NCBI GenBank assembly: GCA_003451595.1
Contig: DMDA01000052.1
Location: 5,150-22,876, forward strand
DNA from: Chloroflexota bacterium
GTDB lineage: Bacteria > Chloroflexota > Anaerolineae > Caldilineales > Caldilineaceae
Length of the DNA: 17,727 bases
Reading direction: 5' to 3'
This document shows, piece by piece, positions 11,838-17,727 of this stretch (its first letter is position 1; each line of letters opens with the position of its first letter). Under the pieces are notes generated by a model that did no database searches, was not told where the DNA came from, and worked only from the letters and a program-made list of their open reading frames with translations. A program made the position numbers and the translations under genes.

Positions 11838-14279
11838 ATGAATCCACGCACCTTGCGTGTTCTGGAGTATCCGAAGATTCTGGAGCGATTGGCGCAGTAT
11901 TGCGCCTTTAGCGGCGGTGCAGAGTTGGCGGCGGCGCTGTTGCCCAGCGACGATCTGGTCACGGTGCAGACATGGCTGATCCAGACCCATGAGGCTTACC
12001 AGCTGCTCCAACAGAAAGATGACATCAACTTCGGTGGCGTCAGCGACCTGCGCCCGCTGCTCGACCGCGCCGAACGTCGCTCGGTGCTCTTCCCGGCTGA
12101 CCTGCTGGAAATTAAGTTCACATTGCAGCGGGCGCGCCAGTTGCGCAACCTGCTGACGCGGCTGGAGCATGCCTTCCCGCATCTGGCGGAGATGGCGGCC
12201 AACATCCAACCCTGTGACCACGTTGTCGAGCAGATCAGCCGCTGTATCAGCGAGCGCGGGGACGTGCTGGACAACGCCAGCCCCGAACTGGCGCGCATTC
12301 GCAGCGAGTTGCGCGTAGCGCAAGAACGGCTGCTCAGCACGTTGGATCGCCTGGTCCATAGTAGCGATGTCAAGCCCTACTTGCAGGAAGCGTTGGTGAC
12401 GCAGCGTCAGGGGCGCTATGTCATTCCGGTGCGCGCCGAATACAAAGGCAACATCGACGGCATCGTGCATGACCAGTCAGCGAGCGGCGCAACGCTCTTC
12501 ATTGAGCCGCTCAAGGTGGTGCAACAGAACAACGCTGTGCGCGAGCTGGAATTGCAGGAGGAAAAAGAAGTCCGCCGTATCCTGTTGGAGCTTAGCATCG
12601 CCGTGGCGGAAGAGGCGATTTACCTCCGCCACAACACTCAGATTTTGGCGGAGCTTGATTTCACCTTCGCCAAAGCCAAATACGCCTACGCGCTCAACGC
12701 CACGCTGCCGGAGATGACCACTTTTCGGCCGCGCCACGTCTCACCTAGACGCAGCGGCCAGGATGAAGTGTTCCCTGCGCATCCCGGCTCCGTCATCGAA
12801 CTGCGCCGCGCCCGTCATCCATTGCTCGACCAGAAAACGGTCGTGCCAATTGATGTCTATCTCGATGATGACACCTATCTAATCGTCATCACCGGTCCGA
12901 ACACCGGCGGCAAGACCGTTACACTCAAGACCGTCGGCTTGTTGGTGCTGATGGCGCAGTCGGGCATGATGATCCCGGCGGACGTTGGCAGCAGGCTCTC
13001 CATTTTCGAAGGCGTCTACGCTGACATTGGCGATGAGCAAAGTATTGAGCAGAGTCTGAGCACTTTTTCCAGCCATCTGACCAACATCATCGCCATCCTG
13101 GAGGAGGCTGACCCGACTTGCCTGGTGTTGCTGGATGAACTGGGTGCGGGCACTGACCCGGAAGAAGGCTCTGCGCTGGCGATGGCGCTGCTGGAAAATC
13201 TGCGCGACCGTGGCATCACCACCTTTGCCACGACGCACTATAGCGACCTCAAGCTCTACGCTCACAACACGCCGGGCGTGCGTAACGCCTCGGTCGAGTT
13301 CGACGTTGAGACGCTCAGCCCGACTTATGAGCTGAGCATTGGCCTGCCTGGCCGCTCCAATGCGCTGACGATTGCACGGCGGCTGGGGCTGAACCCGGTG
13401 ATCGTGGATCAAGCCGAACAGATTGTGCGCCCGGATACGTTGCAGGCCGACAAGCTGCTTGACGACATCCGCCGTGCCCGGCAAGAAGCCTTCGACGCCG
13501 CTGAGCGCGCCAGGGCGCGCGAACGCCAGGGACAATTGCTGGAAGCCGATCTGCGCTATCAACTGGCGCAGATCGAGCAGGCGCGCCGCGCCGTGATCGC
13601 CGAAACGCGCACGTTGATGCAGGCCGAGCTGGAAGAGGCGCGCAAGGAAATCGAACAACTGCGGCGGCAGGCGCGCAGTGGCTTTACCAGCGATCGCGCC
13701 GCTGGTCATGACGATTTCCTGGCGCGGGCGGAGAAAGAATTAGCGCGCCGGAAACAGGCGACCGAGGAGGTCAACCAGCGCGTCATTGTGCCAGGGAAAG
13801 CCGAGGATCGGCTCAGCGGGCCGGTTGAAATCGGCGATATTGTCTGGGTTGCCAGCCTGCAAGCCAGCGGGGAAGTGCTGGCTGTCTATGACGCCACCGA
13901 TGAAGCTGACGTGCAACTGGGCAACTTCCGCCTGAAACTGCCTATGAAACGGTTGGAACTTCGCCAGAAAGCCGTCAAGGAAGTTGCAGCGCCGGCAGTT
14001 AAAATACGCAGTAGCGCGACCGGGCCAAGTCCCGGCATCGAACTAGACTTGCGCGGCGAACGCGTCGAAGAAGGGCTGGAGCGGTTGGAGCGCTATCTCA
14101 ATGACGCCTACCGCGCGCGTCTGCCCTTTGTCCGCATTATTCACGGACACGGCACCGGCGCCATGAAATCCGCCGTGCGTGATGCACTCAAACACCATCC
14201 ACTGGTGGGGATGATGCGCGCCGGCGAAGGCAACGAGGGTGGCGACGGCGTGACGATGGTGAAACTGGTGAATTCGTGA
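11838..14279 (+). CDS. mutS2: MutS2 family DNA-binding ATPase with Smr domain
   Basis: MutS2 proteins act on branched DNA and, in some species, on collided ribosomes; they do not perform classic mismatch repair. This 813-residue protein is full length. It has the N-terminal core (LEYPKILERLAQYC at about 9-22), the Walker A loop GPNTGGKT (353-360), Walker B LVLLDE (429-434) followed by LGAGTDPEEG, the TTHYSDLKLYA segment, a long charged helical region (about 540-650), a KOW/SH3-like segment with GDIVWV (about 666-671), and a C-terminal Smr domain with LDLRG (736-740) and HGHGTG (769-774). The mismatch-recognition domain of MutS1 is absent. I chose ATG 11838 because family members begin a few residues before the conserved LE[FY]; an in-frame ATG at 11820 adds 6 residues and has GAGGG abutting it, so neither has a well-spaced ribosome site. 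Confidence 0.95.
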   Translation: MNPRTLRVLEYPKILERLAQYCAFSGGAELAAALLPSDDLVTVQTWLIQTHEAYQLLQQKDDINFGGVSDLRPLLDRAERRSVLFPADLLEIKFTLQRARQLRNLLTRLEHAFPHLAEMAANIQPCDHVVEQISRCISERGDVLDNASPELARIRSELRVAQERLLSTLDRLVHSSDVKPYLQEALVTQRQGRYVIPVRAEYKGNIDGIVHDQSASGATLFIEPLKVVQQNNAVRELELQEEKEVRRILLELSIAVAEEAIYLRHNTQILAELDFTFAKAKYAYALNATLPEMTTFRPRHVSPRRSGQDEVFPAHPGSVIELRRARHPLLDQKTVVPIDVYLDDDTYLIVITGPNTGGKTVTLKTVGLLVLMAQSGMMIPADVGSRLSIFEGVYADIGDEQSIEQSLSTFSSHLTNIIAILEEADPTCLVLLDELGAGTDPEEGSALAMALLENLRDRGITTFATTHYSDLKLYAHNTPGVRNASVEFDVETLSPTYELSIGLPGRSNALTIARRLGLNPVIVDQAEQIVRPDTLQADKLLDDIRRARQEAFDAAERARARERQGQLLEADLRYQLAQIEQARRAVIAETRTLMQAELEEARKEIEQLRRQARSGFTSDRAAGHDDFLARAEKELARRKQATEEVNQRVIVPGKAEDRLSGPVEIGDIVWVASLQASGEVLAVYDATDEADVQLGNFRLKLPMKRLELRQKAVKEVAAPAVKIRSSATGPSPGIELDLRGERVEEGLERLERYLNDAYRARLPFVRIIHGHGTGAMKSAVRDALKHHPLVGMMRAGEGNEGGDGVTMVKLVNS

Positions 14280-14332
14280 CATCTCCAATCTCCAGTTTCG
14301 ATCATGCTTGAGATGCGGAGATGAAGAGATTG
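14280..14332. repeat. Short TCTCC/GGAGA repeat tract between mutS2 and the GT2 gene
   Basis: The intergenic stretch starts with CATCTCC and CAATCTCC (14280-14293) and ends with their reverse complements GGAGATG (14317-14323) and GAGATTG (14326-14332). The words are the same as those making up the recD2 repeat element, so this may be a decayed or minimal copy. The complementary words are ordered A-B-A'-B', so they do not form one simple nested hairpin. Confidence 0.45.
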
Positions 14333-14355
14333 CAGAGCGAGGAATCTTTTTCGTT

Positions 14356-15333
14356 ATGACACATTCAATTGACAAGATCCGCTGTAGCGTGGGTGTGACA
14401 GCCTACAACGAGGAAGCCAACATCGGGGCATTGCTGGCTGCGCTCATCGATCAGCATCTGCATCAGGTCGAAATCGTCGAGATCGTCGTCGTCGCCAGTG
14501 CGTGCACCGACCGCACAGTAGAGATTGTCAAGGAGTTCATGGCGCAGGACGAGCGGATCAAACTCATCGAGCAGGAGCGGCGCGAGGGCAAGACCAGCGC
14601 CATCAACCTTTTCCTCAAGGCGGCGCAGTGCGACATCTGTGTGCTGGAAAGCGGCGACACACTGCCGCATGAATACGCCGTCGAGCACATGGTGCGCATG
14701 TTCCGCGACCCCAACGTGGGCATGGTCGGTGCACAGAAGATGGCAGTGGACACGCCCGATCATATCGTCGGGTTGCTCAGCCATCTACGCCTGCGCATGG
14801 AGCACGAGCTTTGCCTGGAAATTCCACGCCTGGGCGAGATGATCGCGTTCCGCAAAGTCTTCGCGCAGATTCCAGCCGACGTGGCGATGGACGAGGCCTT
14901 CGTCGAGGCGATCGTCGTACGCCAGGGGATGCAGGTGCGCTACGCGCCCGATGCCATCGTCTATAACACCGGGCCGACAACGGTCAGCGATTTTATCCGC
15001 CAACGGCGACGCAACCATGCCGGTCATCTCTATCTAAAGCACAAGTACGGCTACAAGGTAAGCAGCATCGAAAACCGCCGCGTAGCGCGCATCGCCTTCA
15101 AGGAGTTGTGGGGCATCGTGCGGCTGATATGGGTGCTCTTCTTGTTGGCCTTCATTGAAGGTTTGAGCCGTTTCCTGGGCTGGTATGATTTCGCCATCAA
15201 GCGCGACCGTCATGTCGTCTGGAACATGGCATGGACGCAAAAACAGAATGTGCAGGATGTACGCCTCAACCGTGAGAACGGCGCTGCCAAGGAAGCCTTC
15301 ACGATCCAGACGCGCACGCAGTTGGAGCGGTAA
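14356..15333 (+). CDS. Glycosyltransferase family 2 with C-terminal membrane segment
   Basis: A 325-residue GT-A fold transferase that would add a sugar from a nucleotide donor to an envelope lipid or glycan acceptor. Seen in sequence: the N-terminal TAYNEEANI (15-23), VVVASACTDRT (44-54), GKTSAIN (79-85), VLESGDTLP (96-104, in the place of the metal-binding acidic motif), MDEAFVE (178-184, candidate catalytic acid region) and RQRRRN (215-220, like the QxxRW product-site motif). One hydrophobic helix (about 252-270) suggests membrane anchoring with the active site in the cytoplasm. Start ATG 14356 is chosen because the conserved domain begins soon after it; ATG 14308 lies within repeat-like sequence. 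It is 76 nt after mutS2 and about 100 nt before the LPG_synthase_TM gene. Acceptor unknown. Confidence 0.87.
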   Translation: MTHSIDKIRCSVGVTAYNEEANIGALLAALIDQHLHQVEIVEIVVVASACTDRTVEIVKEFMAQDERIKLIEQERREGKTSAINLFLKAAQCDICVLESGDTLPHEYAVEHMVRMFRDPNVGMVGAQKMAVDTPDHIVGLLSHLRLRMEHELCLEIPRLGEMIAFRKVFAQIPADVAMDEAFVEAIVVRQGMQVRYAPDAIVYNTGPTTVSDFIRQRRRNHAGHLYLKHKYGYKVSSIENRRVARIAFKELWGIVRLIWVLFLLAFIEGLSRFLGWYDFAIKRDRHVVWNMAWTQKQNVQDVRLNRENGAAKEAFTIQTRTQLER

Positions 15334-15341
15334 GGTAAAAT

Positions 15342-15429
15342 GTGACGTTGTGCGCGTGACGTGTGACGTGTTTCCTGACACGCACCACGCACCACGCACC
15401 ACGAAACACGCAACCACGAAACACGCACC
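15342..15429. repeat. 7-bp repeat array (GTGACGT / ACGCACC) before the LPG_synthase_TM gene
   Basis: The left part has three GTGACGT units (15342-15348, 15356-15362, 15363-15369). The right part is a head-to-tail run of 7-bp ACGCACC-like units: three perfect copies (15380-15400), then ACGAAAC, ACGCAACC, ACGAAAC and ACGCACC up to 15429. The two halves are strand-asymmetric and roughly complementary, so transcript folding is possible. It fills nearly the whole 101-nt gap and stops 5 nt before ATG 15435. Repeats are too short and lack spacers, so this is not a CRISPR array. Confidence 0.8.
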
Positions 15430-15434
15430 ACCCA

Positions 15435-16472
15435 ATGACCAAATCTCGCCTGCTCGATCTCCTCAAGCTCTTCATCGCCATCGGGCTGCTGACCTGGTTG
15501 GTGATGAAACTGCCTGACCCGGCGGCGCTGTGGTGGCAGATCGTCCATGCCAACAAGTGGCTGTTGTTGCTCGGCGCTGGCTGTTACACGCTGGCCGTTG
15601 CGGTGAGCGGGTTGAAGTGGGGCGTGCTCTTACATGCGGCTGGCATTGCTCTCCCCCGCTCGCGCCTGCTTGCCTACCAGTGGATGGCCGAGTTCTTCAA
15701 CAACTTCTTGCCCGCCCAGGTCGGCGGCGATGTGATGCGCGGTTACGCCGTGGCTGTCGATACGCGCCGCAAGGCTGACGCCGCCGCCAGCGTGTTGATC
15801 GACCGTTTCATCGGTCTGATGATCTTCATGCTTTTCTCCGCAATCTTCTCCAACGCCGTGCTGATCTGGGGCAAGCCAGACGGCCAGCCCTTCTCGCCCG
15901 AAGGCGCTCTCTTTATGCGTTTTGCCGCCATTGGCAGCGCAGCGGCGGCGTTGGCGTTGCTGGTGGTTGTCGCCATCTTGTTGAGCCGTCGTCTGAAACG
16001 GTTGATGGAGCGCTTGCTGGCAGTGTTGCCCTTCCGTGCGCGCACGCTCCCTCTCTGGGAAAAGCTGGCCGCTGCCTTCGATGTCTACCGCGACCATCCG
16101 GGTGCATTGCTGTTGACCGCCGCCGGCAGCACAGCGATCGTGCTCCTCACCAGCATCAACATCTGGCTGATCGCACAGGCGATCCAGCCGGGCAGCATCT
16201 CGCTGCTGGAGGTGCTTGTGATCAATCCGATCATCGTCTTTGCGCTGATCGTGGTGCCGCTCTCACCAGGGGGGCTGGGTGTGCGCCAGGTTTCCTTTGC
16301 TGGACTATTTTTGTTCATGGGCGCCGGGTACGCGTTGGGTACGGCGGTCGGCCTTTTGCAACAGTTCATCGGCTACATCGTGAGCATTCCTGGCGGCATC
16401 CTGTGGGTGCGTAGTGGCCGTGACCGCACCTCGCAGCCTACCCCGCCGCCTCTCTCCGTGAAGCCCCAGTGA
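15435..16472 (+). CDS. Flippase-like / lysylphosphatidylglycerol synthase TM-region family membrane protein (UPF0104)
   Basis: An integral membrane protein of 345 residues with about 7-8 helices, matching the membrane half of MprF (LPG_synthase_TM). Family hallmarks are EFFNNFLPAQVGGDVMRG (86-103) and VPLSPGGLGVRQ (274-285). The cytoplasmic aminoacyltransferase domain of MprF is absent, so it should not make lysyl-lipids alone; the stand-alone family is thought to move or present lipid-linked intermediates, which fits the GT2 gene just upstream. ATG 15435 is chosen because the first helix begins at once (LLDLLKLFIAIGLLTWLV); a GTG at 15363 would translate the repeat array into TRTTHHAPRNT-like residues. 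No ribosome site is visible, which is unusual. Confidence 0.87.
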   Translation: MTKSRLLDLLKLFIAIGLLTWLVMKLPDPAALWWQIVHANKWLLLLGAGCYTLAVAVSGLKWGVLLHAAGIALPRSRLLAYQWMAEFFNNFLPAQVGGDVMRGYAVAVDTRRKADAAASVLIDRFIGLMIFMLFSAIFSNAVLIWGKPDGQPFSPEGALFMRFAAIGSAAAALALLVVVAILLSRRLKRLMERLLAVLPFRARTLPLWEKLAAAFDVYRDHPGALLLTAAGSTAIVLLTSINIWLIAQAIQPGSISLLEVLVINPIIVFALIVVPLSPGGLGVRQVSFAGLFLFMGAGYALGTAVGLLQQFIGYIVSIPGGILWVRSGRDRTSQPTPPPLSVKPQ

Positions 16473-16499
16473 CCACTTATTGTACTGGCGCCTGACCGC

Positions 16500-17159
16500 A
16501 TGACCGCCTGGCTGACTGTCGCCGACGCCCGTTCTCTCTACGCTGAAGGGGACGCCGCACATGACTTTGACCACGTGCTGCGTGTGACCCACCTGGCGAT
16601 GCAAATCGCCGCGGCAGAGGGCGCGGATGTGGCAGTGGTGCGACTGGCCGCACTCTTGCACGACCTGCCACCGACAGTGGCGGCCGCTCCTGATCACCGC
16701 ACGACGCATCACCTGCAGGCAGCGGCGGCAGCGCAGCAGCTATTGGCCGCACGCGGCGCTGCCGCTGCTCTGATCGCCCAGGTCGCGCACTGCATTGAGG
16801 CGCATCGCTTCCGCGACCAGCGCATCCAACCACAGACGCTGGAAGCACAGTGCCTCTACGACGCCGACAAGCTCGATGCCATTGGCGCGATCGGCGTGGC
16901 GCGGGCTTTTGCCTATGCCGGCGCCCATGGCAGCCGGCTGTGGGTCAAGCCGGTGACCGCCATTATGGATGACAGCGCCAAAGCGGAGACAGACTATACG
17001 CCGGTGCATGAATATGTTTTCAAGTTGCGCCATCTGGCTGCCACCCTACACACAGCGACGGCGCGCGCCCTCGCCAGGGAACGCCATGCGACGATGGTGG
17101 CGTTTTTCCAGCAGCTTGATGCAGAGATGACGGCGTCGGGCAGTGTTCAATCAATATGA
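16500..17159 (+). CDS. HD-domain phosphohydrolase, YpgQ/YedJ-like
   Basis: Predicted cytoplasmic metal-dependent phosphohydrolase of 219 residues. Metal-site residues are visible in order: His21 in AHDFDHVLRV, the His54-Asp55 pair in ALLHDL, His97 and His102 in VAHCIEAHRF, and Asp121/Asp123 in YDADKLDAIGAIGVARAF. The last motif is typical of the YpgQ/YedJ subgroup, of which Bacillus YpgQ has nucleoside triphosphate pyrophosphohydrolase activity; the substrate here is inferred only. The length agrees with the family. It begins 27 nt after the membrane-protein gene, without a clear ribosome site, and its stop overlaps an ATG of the next frame (ATGA at 17156-17159). Confidence 0.88.
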   Translation: MTAWLTVADARSLYAEGDAAHDFDHVLRVTHLAMQIAAAEGADVAVVRLAALLHDLPPTVAAAPDHRTTHHLQAAAAAQQLLAARGAAAALIAQVAHCIEAHRFRDQRIQPQTLEAQCLYDADKLDAIGAIGVARAFAYAGAHGSRLWVKPVTAIMDDSAKAETDYTPVHEYVFKLRHLAATLHTATARALARERHATMVAFFQQLDAEMTASGSVQSI

Positions 17160-17185
17160 CCAATGGTAGCCGTTCGCTGAAGGGT

Positions 17186-17190
17186 GGTGG
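17186..17190 (+). promoter_or_regulatory. Ribosome-binding-like site of the S8 protease gene
   Basis: GGTGG followed by AAAG and ATG 17195. It is a moderate match to the anti-Shine-Dalgarno complement, and supports 17195 over the in-frame ATG at 17156. Confidence 0.4.
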
Positions 17191-17194
17191 AAAG

Positions 17195-17727
17195 ATGTCA
17201 CGGCGATTTCTGATTCGACGCATAATGCTCAGTGCGCTGCTGTTCCTGGCAGCCGTCGCGCTATTGGCGCGCCCAACGCCGCTGCTGGCGCAGACCGAAC
17301 CGGACGCCCCCGCCGATTTCGCTGGCGATCCGGCCGTGGCTGCCTGGCCAGACGAGTATATCGTCGTGCTCGATCCAACGAAGAGCGAAGTCACTGCAGC
17401 GGAGGCGCAGCTGGTGCAGTTCGGTGAGATGATCGACCAGGTCACAGCGTGTGGGTCAAGCAACGTGTTGCAGGTCTGGCGGCTGACTGACCTGGCCGCA
17501 GCACAGTCCCTGTTGGCTGACGACCCGGCGGTGTTGTCGATCGAACCAAACTGGATCGTGCGCACCGCTGACCTGCCCACACCGCCGCCCACGACGCCGG
17601 AGACGCCCTACACCTTCGCCGATACGTACTACACTTCACGCCAGTGGAACTTGCAGCGCAGCGACGTGGCGCGCGCCTGGCAGTTGATCGCTGACCAGGA
17701 GTTGACGCAGCAGACTGTGCGCGTGGC
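17195..17727 (+). CDS. Subtilisin-like (S8) secreted serine protease, N-terminal fragment
   Basis: The first 177 residues of an exported protease; the rest lies beyond the right edge. A Sec signal peptide is clear (basic MSRRFLIRR, hydrophobic core to about residue 25, cleavage likely near LLA-QT at 32-33). Residues about 54-124 fit an inhibitor I9-type propeptide (DEYIVVLDP ... VLSIEPNW). A Pro/Thr-rich linker follows, then RQWNLQRSDVARAWQ (149-163), the usual entry to an S8 catalytic domain a few residues before the catalytic Asp. The catalytic triad is therefore not in view and activity cannot be judged. An upstream in-frame ATG at 17156 would overlap the HD gene stop by 4 nt, which could mean coupling; I prefer 17195 for its ribosome-like site and better signal peptide. 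Confidence 0.85.
   Translation, partial: MSRRFLIRRIMLSALLFLAAVALLARPTPLLAQTEPDAPADFAGDPAVAAWPDEYIVVLDPTKSEVTAAEAQLVQFGEMIDQVTACGSSNVLQVWRLTDLAAAQSLLADDPAVLSIEPNWIVRTADLPTPPPTTPETPYTFADTYYTSRQWNLQRSDVARAWQLIADQELTQQTVRV

Noticed and set aside
12879..13709. 276-residue minus-strand open frame
   Set aside because: Antisense to the conserved ATPase core of mutS2; no domain seen.
15380..15429. Possible CRISPR array
   Set aside because: Units are 7-8 bp, head to tail, without spacers, and there are no cas genes.

Overview
The window is GC-rich and densely packed, and looks like a chromosomal segment of a Chloroflexota bacterium (Anaerolineae or Caldilineales type). I infer this from the mix of a polyphosphate glucokinase, a MutS2, a large GT39-like membrane protein carrying PA14-type and NHL-type domains, a secreted HExxH peptidase of the immune-inhibitor-A type, a GT2 next to an LPG-synthase-type membrane protein, and short A/C- or G/A-rich repeat arrays between genes. 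No marker gene in the window fixes the lineage. I see no rRNA, tRNA, CRISPR array, transposase, integrase or recognisable defence system.

Left block (1-11667), all on the minus strand, in order of transcription from right to left: an ABC ATPase and its ABC-2 permease (overlapping genes), a small holin-superfamily-IV-like membrane protein, a 1255-residue GT39/PA14/NHL protein, a putative zinc metallopeptidase lipoprotein, a RecD2 helicase starting 4 nt after the peptidase stop, and a nearly complete polyphosphate glucokinase running off the left edge. The ABC ATPase and the GT39-like gene each have a -10-like box exactly 6 nt before their ATG, which suggests leaderless mRNAs.

Right block (11838-17727), all on the plus strand: mutS2 (divergent from the ABC ATPase across a 170-nt region with promoter-like sequences both ways), a GT2 glycosyltransferase, a flippase-like/LPG_synthase_TM membrane protein, a YpgQ/YedJ-like HD phosphohydrolase, and the N-terminus of a secreted subtilisin-like (S8) protease cut off before its catalytic Asp.

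The most unusual feature is a 138-bp repeat element with 22-bp imperfect terminal inverted repeats lying in frame inside recD2. It adds about 46 low-complexity residues to a loop between helicase motifs III and IV. Related-looking repeat tracts occur between mutS2 and the GT2 gene, and a 7-bp array lies just before the start of the LPG_synthase_TM gene. Functionally the window is mostly housekeeping (sugar phosphorylation, DNA repair) plus cell-envelope and secreted proteins; I find no convincing new multi-gene system.
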